From Streptomyces sp. NBC_00287 (GTDB taxonomy: Bacteria > Actinomycetota > Actinomycetes > Streptomycetales > Streptomycetaceae), in assembly GCF_036173105.1 (NCBI RefSeq), contig NZ_CP108053.1, positions 3,782,001 to 3,846,000 on the forward strand: a DNA stretch of 64,000 bases, read 5' to 3'. The notes beneath the pieces were generated by a model, which searched no databases, had not been told where the DNA came from, and was given only the letters and a program-made list of their open reading frames with translations. A program made the translations under genes and the position numbers. This document shows, one piece after another, positions 7,930-16,633 of this stretch; position 1 is the stretch's first letter; every line of letters begins with the position of its first letter.

Positions 7930-9270
7930 ATGACCGTCAACGACGATGTCCTCCTTGTCCACGGCGGAACCCCGCTGGAGGGCGAGATCCGTGTCCGCGG
8001 TGCGAAGAACCTCGTGCCGAAGGCTATGGTCGCCGCTCTGCTGGGCAGTGGGCCGAGTCGGCTGCGCAACGTTCCGGACATCCGTGACGTGCGGGTCGTA
8101 CGCGGGCTGCTGCAACTGCACGGAGTGACCGTCCGTCCGGGCGAGGAGCCCGGCGAACTGGTGATGGACCCGTCGCACGTGGAGAGCGCGAACGTCGCTG
8201 ACATCGATGCCCACGCGGGTTCTTCGCGCATCCCGATCCTCCTGTGCGGTCCGCTGCTGCACCGCCTCGGTCACGCCTTCATCCCGGGCCTCGGCGGCTG
8301 CGACATCGGCGGCCGACCCATCGACTTCCACTTCGAGGTGCTGCGGCAGTTCGGCGCGACGATCGAGAAGCGGGCGGACGGCCAGTACCTGGAGGCGCCG
8401 ACGCGACTGCGCGGCACGAAGATCCGGCTGCCGTACCCGTCCGTCGGCGCGACCGAGCAGGTGCTGCTGACGGCCGTCCTCGCGGAGGGCGTGACCGAGC
8501 TCTCGAACGCGGCCGTCGAGCCGGAGATCGAGGACCTGATCTGCGTCCTGCAGAAGATGGGCGCCATCATCGCGATGGACACCGACCGCACGATCCGTGT
8601 CACCGGTGTCGACAAGCTCGGCGGCTACACCCACCGCGCCCTGCCGGACCGTCTGGAGGCCGCCTCCTGGGCGTCCGCGGCGCTCGCCACCGAGGGCAAC
8701 ATCTACGTCCGTGGCGCCCAGCAGCGCTCGATGATGACGTTCCTGAACACCTACCGGAAGGTGGGCGGCGCCTTCGAGATCGACGACGAGGGCATCCGCT
8801 TCTGGCACCCCGGCGGCCAGTTGAAGTCCATCGCACTGGAGACGGACGTACACCCCGGCTTCCAGACGGACTGGCAGCAGCCGCTGGTAGTGGCCCTCAC
8901 CCAGGCCACAGGGCTGTCCATCATCCACGAGACGGTCTACGAGTCCCGCCTCGGCTTCACCTCCGCGCTGAACCAGATGGGCGCCCACATCCAGCTCTAC
9001 CGCGAGTGCCTCGGCGGCTCGAACTGCCGCTTCGGCCAGCGCAACTTCCTGCACTCGGCGGTCGTCAGCGGCCCCACCCGGCTCCAGGGCGCCGACCTGG
9101 TCATCCCCGACCTCCGCGGCGGCTTCTCGTACCTCATCGCCGCACTGGCGGCCCAGGGCACGTCCCGAGTCCACGGCATCGACCTCATCAACCGGGGCTA
9201 CGAGAACTTCATGGAGAAGCTTGTGGAACTGGGAGCGAAGGTGGAGCTGCCGGGCAAGGCGCTGGGGTAA
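7930..9270 (+). CDS. murA: UDP-N-acetylglucosamine 1-carboxyvinyltransferase
   Basis: 446 residues. It catalyses the first committed step of peptidoglycan synthesis, transferring enolpyruvate from PEP to UDP-GlcNAc. The fold is an EPSP-synthase-type double domain. Visible residues include the K-N pair in RGAKNLVPKAM near residue 22 and the catalytic Cys in the PEP loop GLGGCDIGGRP (about residue 122). Keeping Cys rather than Asp predicts the fosfomycin-sensitive form. The ATG at 7930 is chosen because the protein then starts MTVNDDVLLVHGG; an upstream in-frame start at 7852 would add an unconserved leader. It is a single gene flanked by strong 3' hairpins. Confidence 0.95.
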   Translation: MTVNDDVLLVHGGTPLEGEIRVRGAKNLVPKAMVAALLGSGPSRLRNVPDIRDVRVVRGLLQLHGVTVRPGEEPGELVMDPSHVESANVADIDAHAGSSRIPILLCGPLLHRLGHAFIPGLGGCDIGGRPIDFHFEVLRQFGATIEKRADGQYLEAPTRLRGTKIRLPYPSVGATEQVLLTAVLAEGVTELSNAAVEPEIEDLICVLQKMGAIIAMDTDRTIRVTGVDKLGGYTHRALPDRLEAASWASAALATEGNIYVRGAQQRSMMTFLNTYRKVGGAFEIDDEGIRFWHPGGQLKSIALETDVHPGFQTDWQQPLVVALTQATGLSIIHETVYESRLGFTSALNQMGAHIQLYRECLGGSNCRFGQRNFLHSAVVSGPTRLQGADLVIPDLRGGFSYLIAALAAQGTSRVHGIDLINRGYENFMEKLVELGAKVELPGKALG

Positions 9271-9299
9271 CGCCGGCCACCTCCAGCCCGGCCGGCGTT
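9269..9299 (+). terminator. Hairpin at murA stop codon
   Basis: AACGCCGGCC (9269-9278) pairs with GGCCGGCGTT (9290-9299), followed by TTGAGG. It begins inside the murA stop codon. The GGCCGGCGTTTGAGG tail belongs to a motif I recall as very common 3' of streptomycete genes. Confidence 0.6.
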
Positions 9300-9325
9300 T
9301 GAGGCCATTGGTGAGCGAAACCACG

Positions 9326-9360
9326 ATGGGGCGGCTCCCGGATTCCGGGAGCCGCCCCAT
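9326..9360. terminator. Bidirectional terminator between murA and hupA
   Basis: A perfect inverted repeat with two 17-base arms and a single central base (arm ATGGGGCGGCTCCCGGA). It sits between convergent murA and hupA and can terminate both. Confidence 0.85.
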
Positions 9361-9407
9361 CGGCGTTTCCTACCTGTCCCACACCGTCCCGTGGTGTAGC
9401 GGCAAGG

Positions 9408-9689
9408 TCACTTGCCCTTCGCCGCTTCCTTCAGCTTCGAGCCCGCGGAGACCTTCACGCTGTAGCCGGCCGCGATCTGGATCGGCTCGCCGGTCTGCGG
9501 GTTGCGCGCGGTGCGAGCGGCACGGTGGGTGCGCTCGAAAGTCAGGAAGCCGGGGATGGTGACCTTCTCGTCGCCCTTGGCGACGACCTCGCCGACGGTC
9601 TCGGCGAACGCGGCCAGCACGGCGTCGGCGTCCTTGCGAGTCACCTCGGCGCGGTCGGCCAGCGCGGCCACCAGCTCACTGCGGTTCAT
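9408..9689 (-). CDS. hupA: HU-family nucleoid protein
   Basis: 93 residues, a standard-length HU without the Lys-rich tail of HupS-type proteins. It starts MNRSELVAALADRAEVTRKDA, has the IPGFLTFERTHRAARTARNPQTGEPI beta-arm region (about 45-70) with the Arg-Asn-Pro tip, and ends KLKEAAKGK. It binds and bends DNA as a dimer. The ATG at 9689 follows GGGAG. The longer open frame upstream to 9947 is not conserved. The 5' region contains a nested palindromic array that may affect its expression. Confidence 0.95.
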   Translation of the reverse strand: MNRSELVAALADRAEVTRKDADAVLAAFAETVGEVVAKGDEKVTIPGFLTFERTHRAARTARNPQTGEPIQIAAGYSVKVSAGSKLKEAAKGK

Positions 9690-9773
9690 GTTGTTACTCC
9701 CGTGTTCTTCTTGCTGTTGAGGCGTGCCACGCGGCGGAGCCGCATATTGGGCACAGCGAAGCCGATGCTGCCA

Positions 9774-9816
9774 GGGTCCTCGGACAGTCCCCGGACCCGG
9801 GTCCGTCCTTGGACCC
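9774..9816. repeat. Nested palindrome array upstream of hupA
   Basis: A perfect 14-base palindrome CGGACCCGGGTCCG (9792-9805) is flanked by GGGTCC at 9774 and GGACCC at 9811, so several alternative stems can form. It lies 85-127 bases before the hupA ATG and may be an operator or RNA structure; no known regulator was recognised. Confidence 0.45.
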
Positions 9817-9912
9817 TCGCGCCCAGAGACGCATCCTGCCCCTACCTGCGGCGGGAAAGCCAATCCGGCACCCGTCCGAGTCGTGAGAACACCCTTGGGA
9901 GTCACACGAAAA

Positions 9913-9959
9913 GAGGGCCTGAGCCTGGCCGTCACCATAAACGGCACTCACAGGCCCTC
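9913..9959 (-). terminator. Hairpin terminator after malic enzyme
   Basis: GAGGGCCTG (9913-9921) pairs with CAGGCCCTC (9951-9959), located 51 bases past the malic-enzyme stop in its direction of transcription. Confidence 0.7.
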
Positions 9960-10009
9960 GGTTCCACGACGCGCCGCTACAAGGGCTTGCCGTGGCGATC
10001 GTCACGTCC

Positions 10010-11443
10010 TCAGACGCCGGAGTTGTTGTTCGGGGCGGCTCCGGCAGCCTTGGCCGCCTCGCGCACCGCACCGGCCACCGCGCCCGCGACCTTGTCGTTG
10101 AAGACGCTCGGGACGATGTAGTTCGGGTTGAGCTCGTCCTCGGTCACCACGTCCGCGAGCGCCTTCGCGGCCGCGAGCATCATCTCGGTGTTGACCGTGC
10201 GGGACTGGGCGTCCAGCAGACCGCGGAAGACACCCGGGAAGACCAGCACGTTGTTGATCTGGTTCGGGAAGTCGGAGCGGCCGGTGGCCACAACCGCCGC
10301 CGTCTGGCGGGCGATTGCCGGGTCCACCTCGGGGTCGGGGTTCGCGAGCGCGAACACGATCGCGCCGTCCGCCATGGCGGCCACGTCGTTGCCGTCGAGG
10401 ACGTTCGGGGCGGAGACGCCGATGAAGACGTCCGCGCCGCGCACGGCCTCCTTCAGCGTGCCGGTCAGCCCCTCGGGGTTGGTGTTGTCGGCGATCCAGC
10501 GCAGCGCCGAGTCGGGGGCGGCGTCCACCAGGTCCTCGCGGCCCGCGTGCACCACGCCGTGGATGTCGGCGACGACGGCGTTCTTCACACCGGCCGCGAT
10601 CAGCAGCTTCAGGATGGCCGTACCGGCCGCGCCCGCGCCGGACATGACGACCCGGATGCCCTCGATCGACTTGCCGGCCACCCGCAGCGCGTTGGTCAGC
10701 GCCGCGAGCACGACGATCGCCGTGCCGTGCTGGTCGTCGTGGAAGACGGGGATGTCGAGGGCCTCGCGCAGCCGGGCCTCGATCTCGAAGCAGCGGGGCG
10801 CCGAGATGTCCTCGAGGTTGATGCCGGCGAAGCCGGGGGCGATGGCCTTCACGATCTCGACGATCGCGTCGGTGTCCTGGGTGTCCAGGCACAGCGGCCA
10901 GGCGTCGATCCCGGCGAACCGCTTGAACAGGGCCGCCTTGCCCTCCATGACCGGCAGCGCGGCCTTGGGGCCGATGTTGCCGAGGCCGAGCACCGCGGAG
11001 CCGTCCGTCACGACCGCGACGGAGTTGCGCTTGATGGTGAGCCGGCGGGCGTCCTCGGGGTTCTCGGCGATCGCCATGCAGACCCGGGCCACACCCGGCG
11101 TGTAGACCATGGAGAGGTCGTCACGGTTGCGGATGGGATGCTTGGACTGCATCTCGATCTTGCCGCCGAGGTGCATGAGGAACGTACGGTCCGAGACCTT
11201 GCCGAGGGTGACGCCCTCGATGCCGCGGAGCTGCTCGACGATCTCGTCGGCGTGCGCGGTGGACGTCGCCGCGATGGTGACGTCGATGCGGAGCTTCTCG
11301 TGGCCGGAGGCGGTGACGTCGAGGCCGGTGACCGAGCCTCCGTGGGATTCGACGGCCGTGGTGAGCTGGGAGACCGCCGTTCCGCTTGCGGGCACCTCCA
11401 GCCGGATGGTCATCGAGTAGGAGACGCTGGGCGCCGTTGCCAT
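10010..11443 (-). CDS. NAD(P)-dependent malic enzyme with N-terminal ACT-like domain
   Basis: 477 residues. It oxidatively decarboxylates malate to pyruvate. Residues about 1-85 form an ACT-like regulatory domain (SYSMTIRLEVPASG...LEKL-type ferredoxin fold), followed by the malic N-terminal domain with VYTPGVARVC (about 113), the divalent-metal region FHDDQHGTAIV (about 240) and the Rossmann motif VMSGAGAAGTAILKLL (about 275). The compact bacterial form without a phosphotransacetylase tail is as expected for actinobacteria. The ACT domain suggests allosteric control by a small metabolite. It is a single gene between two hairpins. Confidence 0.92.
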   Translation of the reverse strand: MATAPSVSYSMTIRLEVPASGTAVSQLTTAVESHGGSVTGLDVTASGHEKLRIDVTIAATSTAHADEIVEQLRGIEGVTLGKVSDRTFLMHLGGKIEMQSKHPIRNRDDLSMVYTPGVARVCMAIAENPEDARRLTIKRNSVAVVTDGSAVLGLGNIGPKAALPVMEGKAALFKRFAGIDAWPLCLDTQDTDAIVEIVKAIAPGFAGINLEDISAPRCFEIEARLREALDIPVFHDDQHGTAIVVLAALTNALRVAGKSIEGIRVVMSGAGAAGTAILKLLIAAGVKNAVVADIHGVVHAGREDLVDAAPDSALRWIADNTNPEGLTGTLKEAVRGADVFIGVSAPNVLDGNDVAAMADGAIVFALANPDPEVDPAIARQTAAVVATGRSDFPNQINNVLVFPGVFRGLLDAQSRTVNTEMMLAAAKALADVVTEDELNPNYIVPSVFNDKVAGAVAGAVREAAKAAGAAPNNNSGV

Positions 11444-11809
11444 GGCCGACTTCCTCTGCTTTTACCGTGTCGTGAAGTTGTGCCGTCCGATCGTCGCACC
11501 TACCGCTGAGTACGTGGTAGCCGCCCTGGATTGCGGACTTTTTGTTCACCGCTATACGACGACTGTACGACAACTTTGGAAAACATATTCCGCGATACGA
11601 GAATCGATCAGCCAGACATACGGCAACAAAGAGGCCCACGTCACATTGGACGTGGGCCTCTCAAACGCTGAGTGACACCGACCCGCCATGCTCGCCTCGC
11701 GGCAAGTGGTCGCTCGTAGCGACGAAGGTTGGGCCCGGGGGCTTGGATCGGGCCGGTGCCACACCCAGGCTAACAAACCGATCCCGTAAGGCCATTCCCG
11801 TACCGGCAG
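11444..11809. other. Intergenic region between helD-like gene and malic enzyme
   Basis: 366 bases. It contains the helicase terminator (11631-11660) and an AT-richer stretch (about 11530-11630) that should hold the malic-enzyme promoter. No protein-like frame is visible. Confidence 0.65.
11631..11660. terminator. Hairpin terminator after helicase gene
   Basis: GAGGCCCACGTC (11631-11642) and GACGTGGGCCTC (11649-11660) form a perfect 12-bp stem with a 6-base loop, about 150 bases beyond the helicase stop. Confidence 0.8.
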
Positions 11810-14107
11810 TCAGTCTCTGAGAAGATCCGGCACCCCCGCCGCATCCGGTTCGTCCCGCTCCCCCGACACGACCGTGAGCTGCTGGGTGGCGCGGGTGAGG
11901 GCGACGTAGAGGACCCGCAGGCCGGCCGGGGACTCGTCGGCGATCTCCGCCGGGGAGACGACGACGGTCGCGTCGTACTCGAGGCCCTTGGCCTCCAGGC
12001 TGCCGAGGGCCACCACCCGGTCGCCGAGTCCGGCGAGCCAGCGGGCGGCCTCCTCGCGGCGCTGCATGGCGACGACGACGCCGACCGTGCCGTCGACACG
12101 GTCGAGCAGCCGCGCGGCCTCCTCGCGGACGGTCTGCCCCAGCGACTTTTCCACGACGCTGAAGCGCGGCTCCACGCCGGTGGACCGGACGGCCGAGGGG
12201 GACGTCGAGCCGGGCATGGCCAGCGCCAGCACCTTGGCGGCCAGGTCGGCGATCTCGGCGGGGTTGCGGTAGTTCACGGTGAGCTGGAAGCGGCGGCGCG
12301 GGCGGGTGCCGAGGGCCTCGTCGCGGGCCTCGGCGGCCTCGTCGGGGTCGGACCAGGAGGACTGGGCCGGGTCGCCGACGACCGTCCAGGTGGCGTGCCG
12401 GCCACGGCGGCCGACCATGCGCCACTGCATCGGGGTGAGGTCCTGGGCCTCGTCGACGATGACATGGGCGTACTCGACGCGCTCCTGCGCGAGGCGCTCG
12501 GCGCGTTCGCGCTGGGTCTCCTCGCGCACCGGCATCAGCTCCTCCAGCCCGGTGAGCTGGTCGAGCGGGTCCAGTTCGCGCTTCTTCCGCGGGCGGGCCG
12601 GGGCGCCGAGGATCGCCTGGAGCTCGTCGAGCAGGGCGATGTCGTGCACGGAGTGGCCGTCCCGGCGCAGGGAGCGGGCGACCCGGCGGATCTCGCCCGA
12701 GTTGAGGATGCGCCGGGCCCAGCGGCCGAGGCGCCTCTCGTCCGCCAGCGCGGCCAGTACGGCCTTCGGGGTCAGCTCCGGCCACCAGGCGTCGAGGAAC
12801 TCGATGAAGGAGTCCTCGCTGGTCACGTCCTCGTCGAAGGAGGAGCGCAGCTCGGCCGCGAGCTCGGGGTCGGTGTGCCGGGAGGCGCCGCCGGAGCGGG
12901 ACCACAGGGCGTCCAGGAGGAGCTTGCGGGCGCGCGGGCGCAGCAGGTTCACGGGGGCGGTGCCACTGAGGGCGTTGCGGCGGATCGCGGCCAGGTCCTG
13001 GGCCTCCAGCTCCAGCCGGCGGCCGAAGGCGACCACCCGCAGGCGGGTCGGAGAATCGTTCAGCTCCAGAGCTCCGCGCGCGGCCTTCCGCACCACCTTG
13101 AGCATGCGGTACGAGCCCTTGGCGCGCGCCGTGGACGGGGAGTCGTACAGCGTCGCCTCGGCGCCGTCGACCAGCGAGCCGATGGCCCGGATCGCGACCT
13201 GGCCCTCCTCGCCCAGCGACGGCAGCACACCCTCGGTGTACGCCACCAGCAGCGGGGTCGGGGAGACGATCAGGATGCCGCCCGAGTACCGGCGCCGGTC
13301 CTGGTAGAGCAGATAGGCGGCGCGGTGCAGCGCCACCGCGGTCTTCCCCGTACCCGGGCCGCCCTCGACGTAGGTCACGGAGGCGGCGGGGGCGCGGATG
13401 ACCAGGTCCTGCTCGGCCTGGATGGAGGCGACGATGTCCCGCATGGTGTGGGTGCGGGCCTGGCCGAGGGCGGCCATCAGGGCGCCGTCGCCGATGACGG
13501 GCAGCTCCTGGCCGTCCCGGAACGCCTTGAGCTCGGGGCGCATCAGGTCGTCCTCGACCCCGAGGACCCGGCGGCCCTTGGAGCGGATGACCCTTCTGCG
13601 GACCACCCGCCCCGGGTCGACCGGGGTGGAGCGGTAGAAGGGGGCGGCCGCGGGGGCCCGCCAGTCGATGACCAGCGGGGCGTAGTCGTTGTCCAGGACT
13701 CCGATCCGCCCGATGTGCAGGGTCTCGGCGATATCGGCGGTGTTGTCGGAGCGCACGGCACCCTCGGCAGGCTCTACGGCGGTGTAGGCGCCGTCCGGGC
13801 CCTTCTTGCCGTCCTTGCCGAGCAGCAGGTCGATCCGGCCGAAGAGGAAGTCCTCGTACTCGTTGTTCAGCCGGTTCAGGTGGACGCCCGCCCGGAAGAC
13901 CTGCGCGTCCCGCTCGGCGAGCGCGCCGGGGGTGCCGACCTGGCCGCGCTTGGCCGCGTCGTGCATGAGGAACTCCGCCTCGTGGATCTTCTCCTCAAGA
14001 CGCTGGTACACCCGGTCCAGGTGTTCCTGTTCGATGCTGATCTCACGGTCCCGGACCGAATCCGGGACCGCGCCGACCGCGGTTTCCTGCTGAGCCTGTG
14101 CGGCCAC
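11810..14107 (-). CDS. helD: HelD-like UvrD/Rep-family ATPase (RNA polymerase recycling type)
   Basis: 765 residues. A long N-terminal coiled coil (about 20-90, EQEHLDRVYQRLEEKI...) precedes the HelD-family sequence LVIDWRAPAAAPFYRSTP (about 145-162), then Walker A GGPGTGKTAVAL (249-260), the Walker B region VIVDEAQDLTPMQW, and late helicase motifs YRNPAEI and VLYVALTRATQQL. HelD proteins enter RNA polymerase channels and release it from nucleic acid in an ATP-dependent way; close relatives in actinobacteria include a rifampicin-protective form (HelR). The insertion between Walker A and B matches the clade rather than DNA-repair UvrD. GTG start with AGAAGGGGG upstream. No rifamycin-associated element was seen upstream. 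Confidence 0.8.
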   Translation of the reverse strand: MAAQAQQETAVGAVPDSVRDREISIEQEHLDRVYQRLEEKIHEAEFLMHDAAKRGQVGTPGALAERDAQVFRAGVHLNRLNNEYEDFLFGRIDLLLGKDGKKGPDGAYTAVEPAEGAVRSDNTADIAETLHIGRIGVLDNDYAPLVIDWRAPAAAPFYRSTPVDPGRVVRRRVIRSKGRRVLGVEDDLMRPELKAFRDGQELPVIGDGALMAALGQARTHTMRDIVASIQAEQDLVIRAPAASVTYVEGGPGTGKTAVALHRAAYLLYQDRRRYSGGILIVSPTPLLVAYTEGVLPSLGEEGQVAIRAIGSLVDGAEATLYDSPSTARAKGSYRMLKVVRKAARGALELNDSPTRLRVVAFGRRLELEAQDLAAIRRNALSGTAPVNLLRPRARKLLLDALWSRSGGASRHTDPELAAELRSSFDEDVTSEDSFIEFLDAWWPELTPKAVLAALADERRLGRWARRILNSGEIRRVARSLRRDGHSVHDIALLDELQAILGAPARPRKKRELDPLDQLTGLEELMPVREETQRERAERLAQERVEYAHVIVDEAQDLTPMQWRMVGRRGRHATWTVVGDPAQSSWSDPDEAAEARDEALGTRPRRRFQLTVNYRNPAEIADLAAKVLALAMPGSTSPSAVRSTGVEPRFSVVEKSLGQTVREEAARLLDRVDGTVGVVVAMQRREEAARWLAGLGDRVVALGSLEAKGLEYDATVVVSPAEIADESPAGLRVLYVALTRATQQLTVVSGERDEPDAAGVPDLLRD

Positions 14108-14190
14108 CGGGCCCCCTTCTGACGTGCTGGGCAGCCGTCAACCGTACGCGAAGGGGGGCCCTGGAAGCTATGCGTCCGCGGTGCGTGGCC

Positions 14191-15015
14191 TCACACGGCC
14201 ACCTCGACCAGCCGTTTGCCCTCGAAGGTCATGACCTCGAAGCGCTCGATCTCGCCGGGCGCGAAGGCCGCCCCGCCGTGCACATACAGCGGCTGCTTGG
14301 CCTGCTCGGTCGTGGCGTTCGGGATGCCGTAGCCCCACTTCGGGACGGACCAGGAGGTGATCGTCTCGCGCTCGCCGTTCTTTCCTACGGCGATCAGGGA
14401 GCACTTCTCGGGGCCTGTGACGTTCTTCAGCTCCAGCACGGCATGGGTGCCCCAGGCCTTCGGCTCCATGGCGACGGTCGCGGAGACCTTGGTGGAGGCG
14501 TCCCGGCCGGAGACCCGGTCGGTCATGATGTCGAAGGCGGCCTTGGCGGGGCTGGTGGCGTGTGCCTCGGTGGACGTACCGCCGTCGTCGCCGCCGGTGG
14601 TGGCGATCGCGGCGACCGGACCGCCGATGATCAGGGCGGCCGCGGCGGCCACCATGTAGAAGCTGCGGCGGCGGGTCATCGCTCTGCGCTCGGCGACCTC
14701 GTCGACCAGGTTCTGCACCAGCCTCGGGCTCGGCTTCGCCGAGAGCGACTCGCCGATGGCGGGCGTGCCGGAGCCCGGCAGGTCCGCGAGCGCGGCCAGC
14801 ATCGGCTCCATCCCGGCGAGCTCGTCGAGCTGCTGGGCGCACCACTCGCAGGTCGCGAGGTGCATCTCGAAAGCGGTTGCTTCGGCGTCGTCGAGAATCC
14901 CGAGGGCGTAGGCGCCGACGGTCTCGTGCTCGTTCGCGCCCGAAGAGCCCTGCGTTCCCTGCATGGGGCCAGACATACCCGGACCCCCTGCTCCGTATCC
15001 CCCGTATGTGTTCAT
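14191..15015 (-). CDS. rsuA: Membrane anti-sigma factor of SigU (zinc-binding ZAS type)
   Basis: 274 residues. The N-terminal anti-sigma domain has the ZAS motif H-x3-C-x2-C in HLATCEWC (about residue 54), which coordinates zinc. One membrane segment (MVAAAAALIIGGPVAAIA, about 120-138) follows, and the C-terminal half is an extracellular domain. It sequesters the ECF sigma factor encoded immediately upstream. Its ATG overlaps the sigma stop (TGATG), a common coupling in sigma/anti-sigma pairs; a GTG one codon earlier is also possible. The symbol follows the S. coelicolor SigU/RsuA pair by arrangement and sequence type, from memory. Confidence 0.85.
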   Translation of the reverse strand: MNTYGGYGAGGPGMSGPMQGTQGSSGANEHETVGAYALGILDDAEATAFEMHLATCEWCAQQLDELAGMEPMLAALADLPGSGTPAIGESLSAKPSPRLVQNLVDEVAERRAMTRRRSFYMVAAAAALIIGGPVAAIATTGGDDGGTSTEAHATSPAKAAFDIMTDRVSGRDASTKVSATVAMEPKAWGTHAVLELKNVTGPEKCSLIAVGKNGERETITSWSVPKWGYGIPNATTEQAKQPLYVHGGAAFAPGEIERFEVMTFEGKRLVEVAV

Positions 15016-15593
15016 CACGCCGTCACCCCCCGCTCCTCCAGCGCCAGCTTCATCGACCGCAGGGCGTAGAACACCCGCGAGCGGACGGTGCCGCTGGGTA
15101 TGCCGAGCGTCTCAGCCGCCTCATTGACCGTACGCCCCTTGAAGTACGTCTCGACGAGCACCTCCCGGTGGGCGGGGGTCAGGTCGTCGAGCGCGTCCGA
15201 CAGCGTCATCAACCACAGCGCCTTGTCGATCTCGTCCTCCGCGGGGATGACCTCCAGCGGCGACGGATCGACCTCCTGCGGCCGGGCCTGCCGGCTGCGG
15301 TGGCCGTCGATGACGATGCGGCGCGCGACCGTCACCAGCCAGGGGCGTACCGATCCGGTCGCTCGATTGAGCTGACCGGCGTTCTTCCAGGCACGGATGA
15401 GCGTCTCCTGCACGACGTCCTCGGCACGCTGCCGGTCACCGGCGACCAGTCGGAGGACATACGCGAGCAGGGGTCCGGCGTGCTCTCTGTACAGAGCACG
15501 CATCAGCTCCTCGTCAGGTTCCACCGAGGGCTGGGACATGCGATGTCGGGCCCTCGATCCACGTTCATTGGCCACGGCCGCATCCTTGCGCAC
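15015..15593 (-). CDS. sigU: ECF sigma factor, SigU-like
   Basis: 192 residues. Region 2 is seen in LMRALYREHAGPLLAYVLRLVAGDRQRAEDVVQETLIRAWKN and region 4 in LTPAHREVLVETYFKGRTVNEAAETLGIPSGTVRSRVFYALR, with a short linker and no extra domain. I chose the GTG at 15593 because GGAGGT stands 4 bases upstream; the ATG at 15539 (MSQPSVEPDEE) is an alternative with only GAGGG. It directs transcription for an envelope or secretion stress response in S. coelicolor, as known for SigU. It is co-transcribed with its anti-sigma factor. Upstream lies a pair of direct repeats (15683-15709). Confidence 0.87.
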   Translation of the reverse strand: MRKDAAVANERGSRARHRMSQPSVEPDEELMRALYREHAGPLLAYVLRLVAGDRQRAEDVVQETLIRAWKNAGQLNRATGSVRPWLVTVARRIVIDGHRSRQARPQEVDPSPLEVIPAEDEIDKALWLMTLSDALDDLTPAHREVLVETYFKGRTVNEAAETLGIPSGTVRSRVFYALRSMKLALEERGVTA

Positions 15594-15682
15594 GCCCACC
15601 TCCGGTGTCCCCAATTCGTCTGGGCTCCCCCAGCCGGTCGCTCCACCACCCGTACGCACCGCGCGCGTTGAGTGTTCAAAGT

Positions 15683-15709
15683 GGGGTGACAGTTTTCTCC
15701 GGGGTGACA
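15683..15709. repeat. Direct repeats upstream of sigU
   Basis: GGGGTGACA occurs at 15683-15691 and again at 15701-15709 (start-to-start 18 bases), 90-116 bases upstream of the sigU GTG. Regularly spaced repeats there could be promoter or activator elements; unassigned. Confidence 0.35.
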
Positions 15710-15866
15710 TGACGGAGGGGACACCGGGGCACATTCCCCCCTCAATGTCTTTACATTTCCGCCACGTAGGCAAGATCGGGCCGTTGTTCGAGGGGCCGAC
15801 GAAGGTAAACGATGTGTAATCGAAATCACTTCGACAGCCGTTTCACAGAAGGGGCATAACGGGCCG

Positions 15867-16469
15867 TCAGGCGCGGGCGAGCGCGGCCCGTCGCCGATGC
15901 CGGGCGACCCGCTCCCGGTTCCCGCACACCTCGCTGCTGCACCAGCGCCTACGGCGTCCGCGCGAGGTGTCGAGGTAAACGATCGGGCAGTTGTCGCCCT
16001 CGCACTGCCGCAGCCCCGCCCTCACAGTCGGATCGGTCAACAGCTCCACGGCGTCCCGGGCGACGGCGGCGAGCAGCGCGTCCCGCTCCGGCGGCCCCTC
16101 CAACTCCCGCACGAGCGTGCCGTCCTGGGCACGGGCCGCGCGCGGGGCGGGAGGCGCGGTGCGGGCGGCGTCGTTCACGCGGGCGAGAGCATGGCCGTAC
16201 GACGACCAGGACCTGACCTCGGCGGACAGCGCGCCCCGCACCAACTGGTCGATACGGCCACGCAGTTCCCGGAAGTCGACGAGCCAGGAGGCGTCGGCGT
16301 GCGTGAGGGGGGTGCCCGGCGGGACGAGTCCGGAGCGGACGATCCAGGCGGAGAGCACCTCGACGGAGTCGAGCCGTTCCACGGGGTGGGTCGTCGCCAG
16401 GAGATCGAGACAGATCCGTCCGGCGTCGAAGCGCAGCTCGTACGAGACCGTGGCCGTACCCAGTGCCAT
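15867..16469 (-). CDS. CGNR zinc-finger transcriptional regulator
   Basis: 200 residues. The N-terminal ABATE-like domain (FDAGRICLDLLATTHP..., containing DLLAT near residue 22) is followed by the C-terminal CGNR zinc finger: CEGDNCPIVYLDTSRGRRRRWCSSEVCGNRERVARHR. The four Cys and the diagnostic CGNR are intact. The family is thought to bind DNA, with the N-terminal domain sensing stress or ligand. The ATG at 16469 is the only sensible start. It is divergent from the DUF1772 gene. Confidence 0.88.
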   Translation of the reverse strand: MALGTATVSYELRFDAGRICLDLLATTHPVERLDSVEVLSAWIVRSGLVPPGTPLTHADASWLVDFRELRGRIDQLVRGALSAEVRSWSSYGHALARVNDAARTAPPAPRAARAQDGTLVRELEGPPERDALLAAVARDAVELLTDPTVRAGLRQCEGDNCPIVYLDTSRGRRRRWCSSEVCGNRERVARHRRRAALARA

Positions 16470-16633
16470 GTGCCTGTCACCGCCTAGGGGTCACCCCGGG
16501 TCCGGCCCGGATGAACCGTTCCCTCTAACAGTGCCTTCCCGCTTCGGCGCCCGAAACCCCTTGTGGACGCGCGCGTATGCGGCCGCGCGTCAGGGCCATG
16601 TTCCGTGGGGCGGGCGGTCGATTGACTGATCGC

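Larger units (their letters stand above)
9690..10009. other. Intergenic region upstream of hupA
   Basis: 320 bases without a credible gene. It holds the malic-enzyme terminator (9913-9959), a nested GGGTCC/GGACCC palindrome array (9774-9816) and, by position, the hupA promoter. Open frames on both strands here show no protein-like features. Confidence 0.7.

Noticed and set aside
7882..9360. 492-codon minus-strand frame over murA
   Set aside because: Low-complexity shadow; murA on the plus strand has the complete catalytic signature.
14108..14190. Rifamycin-associated element before the HelD-like gene
   Set aside because: No inverted repeat of that form is visible upstream of the gene.
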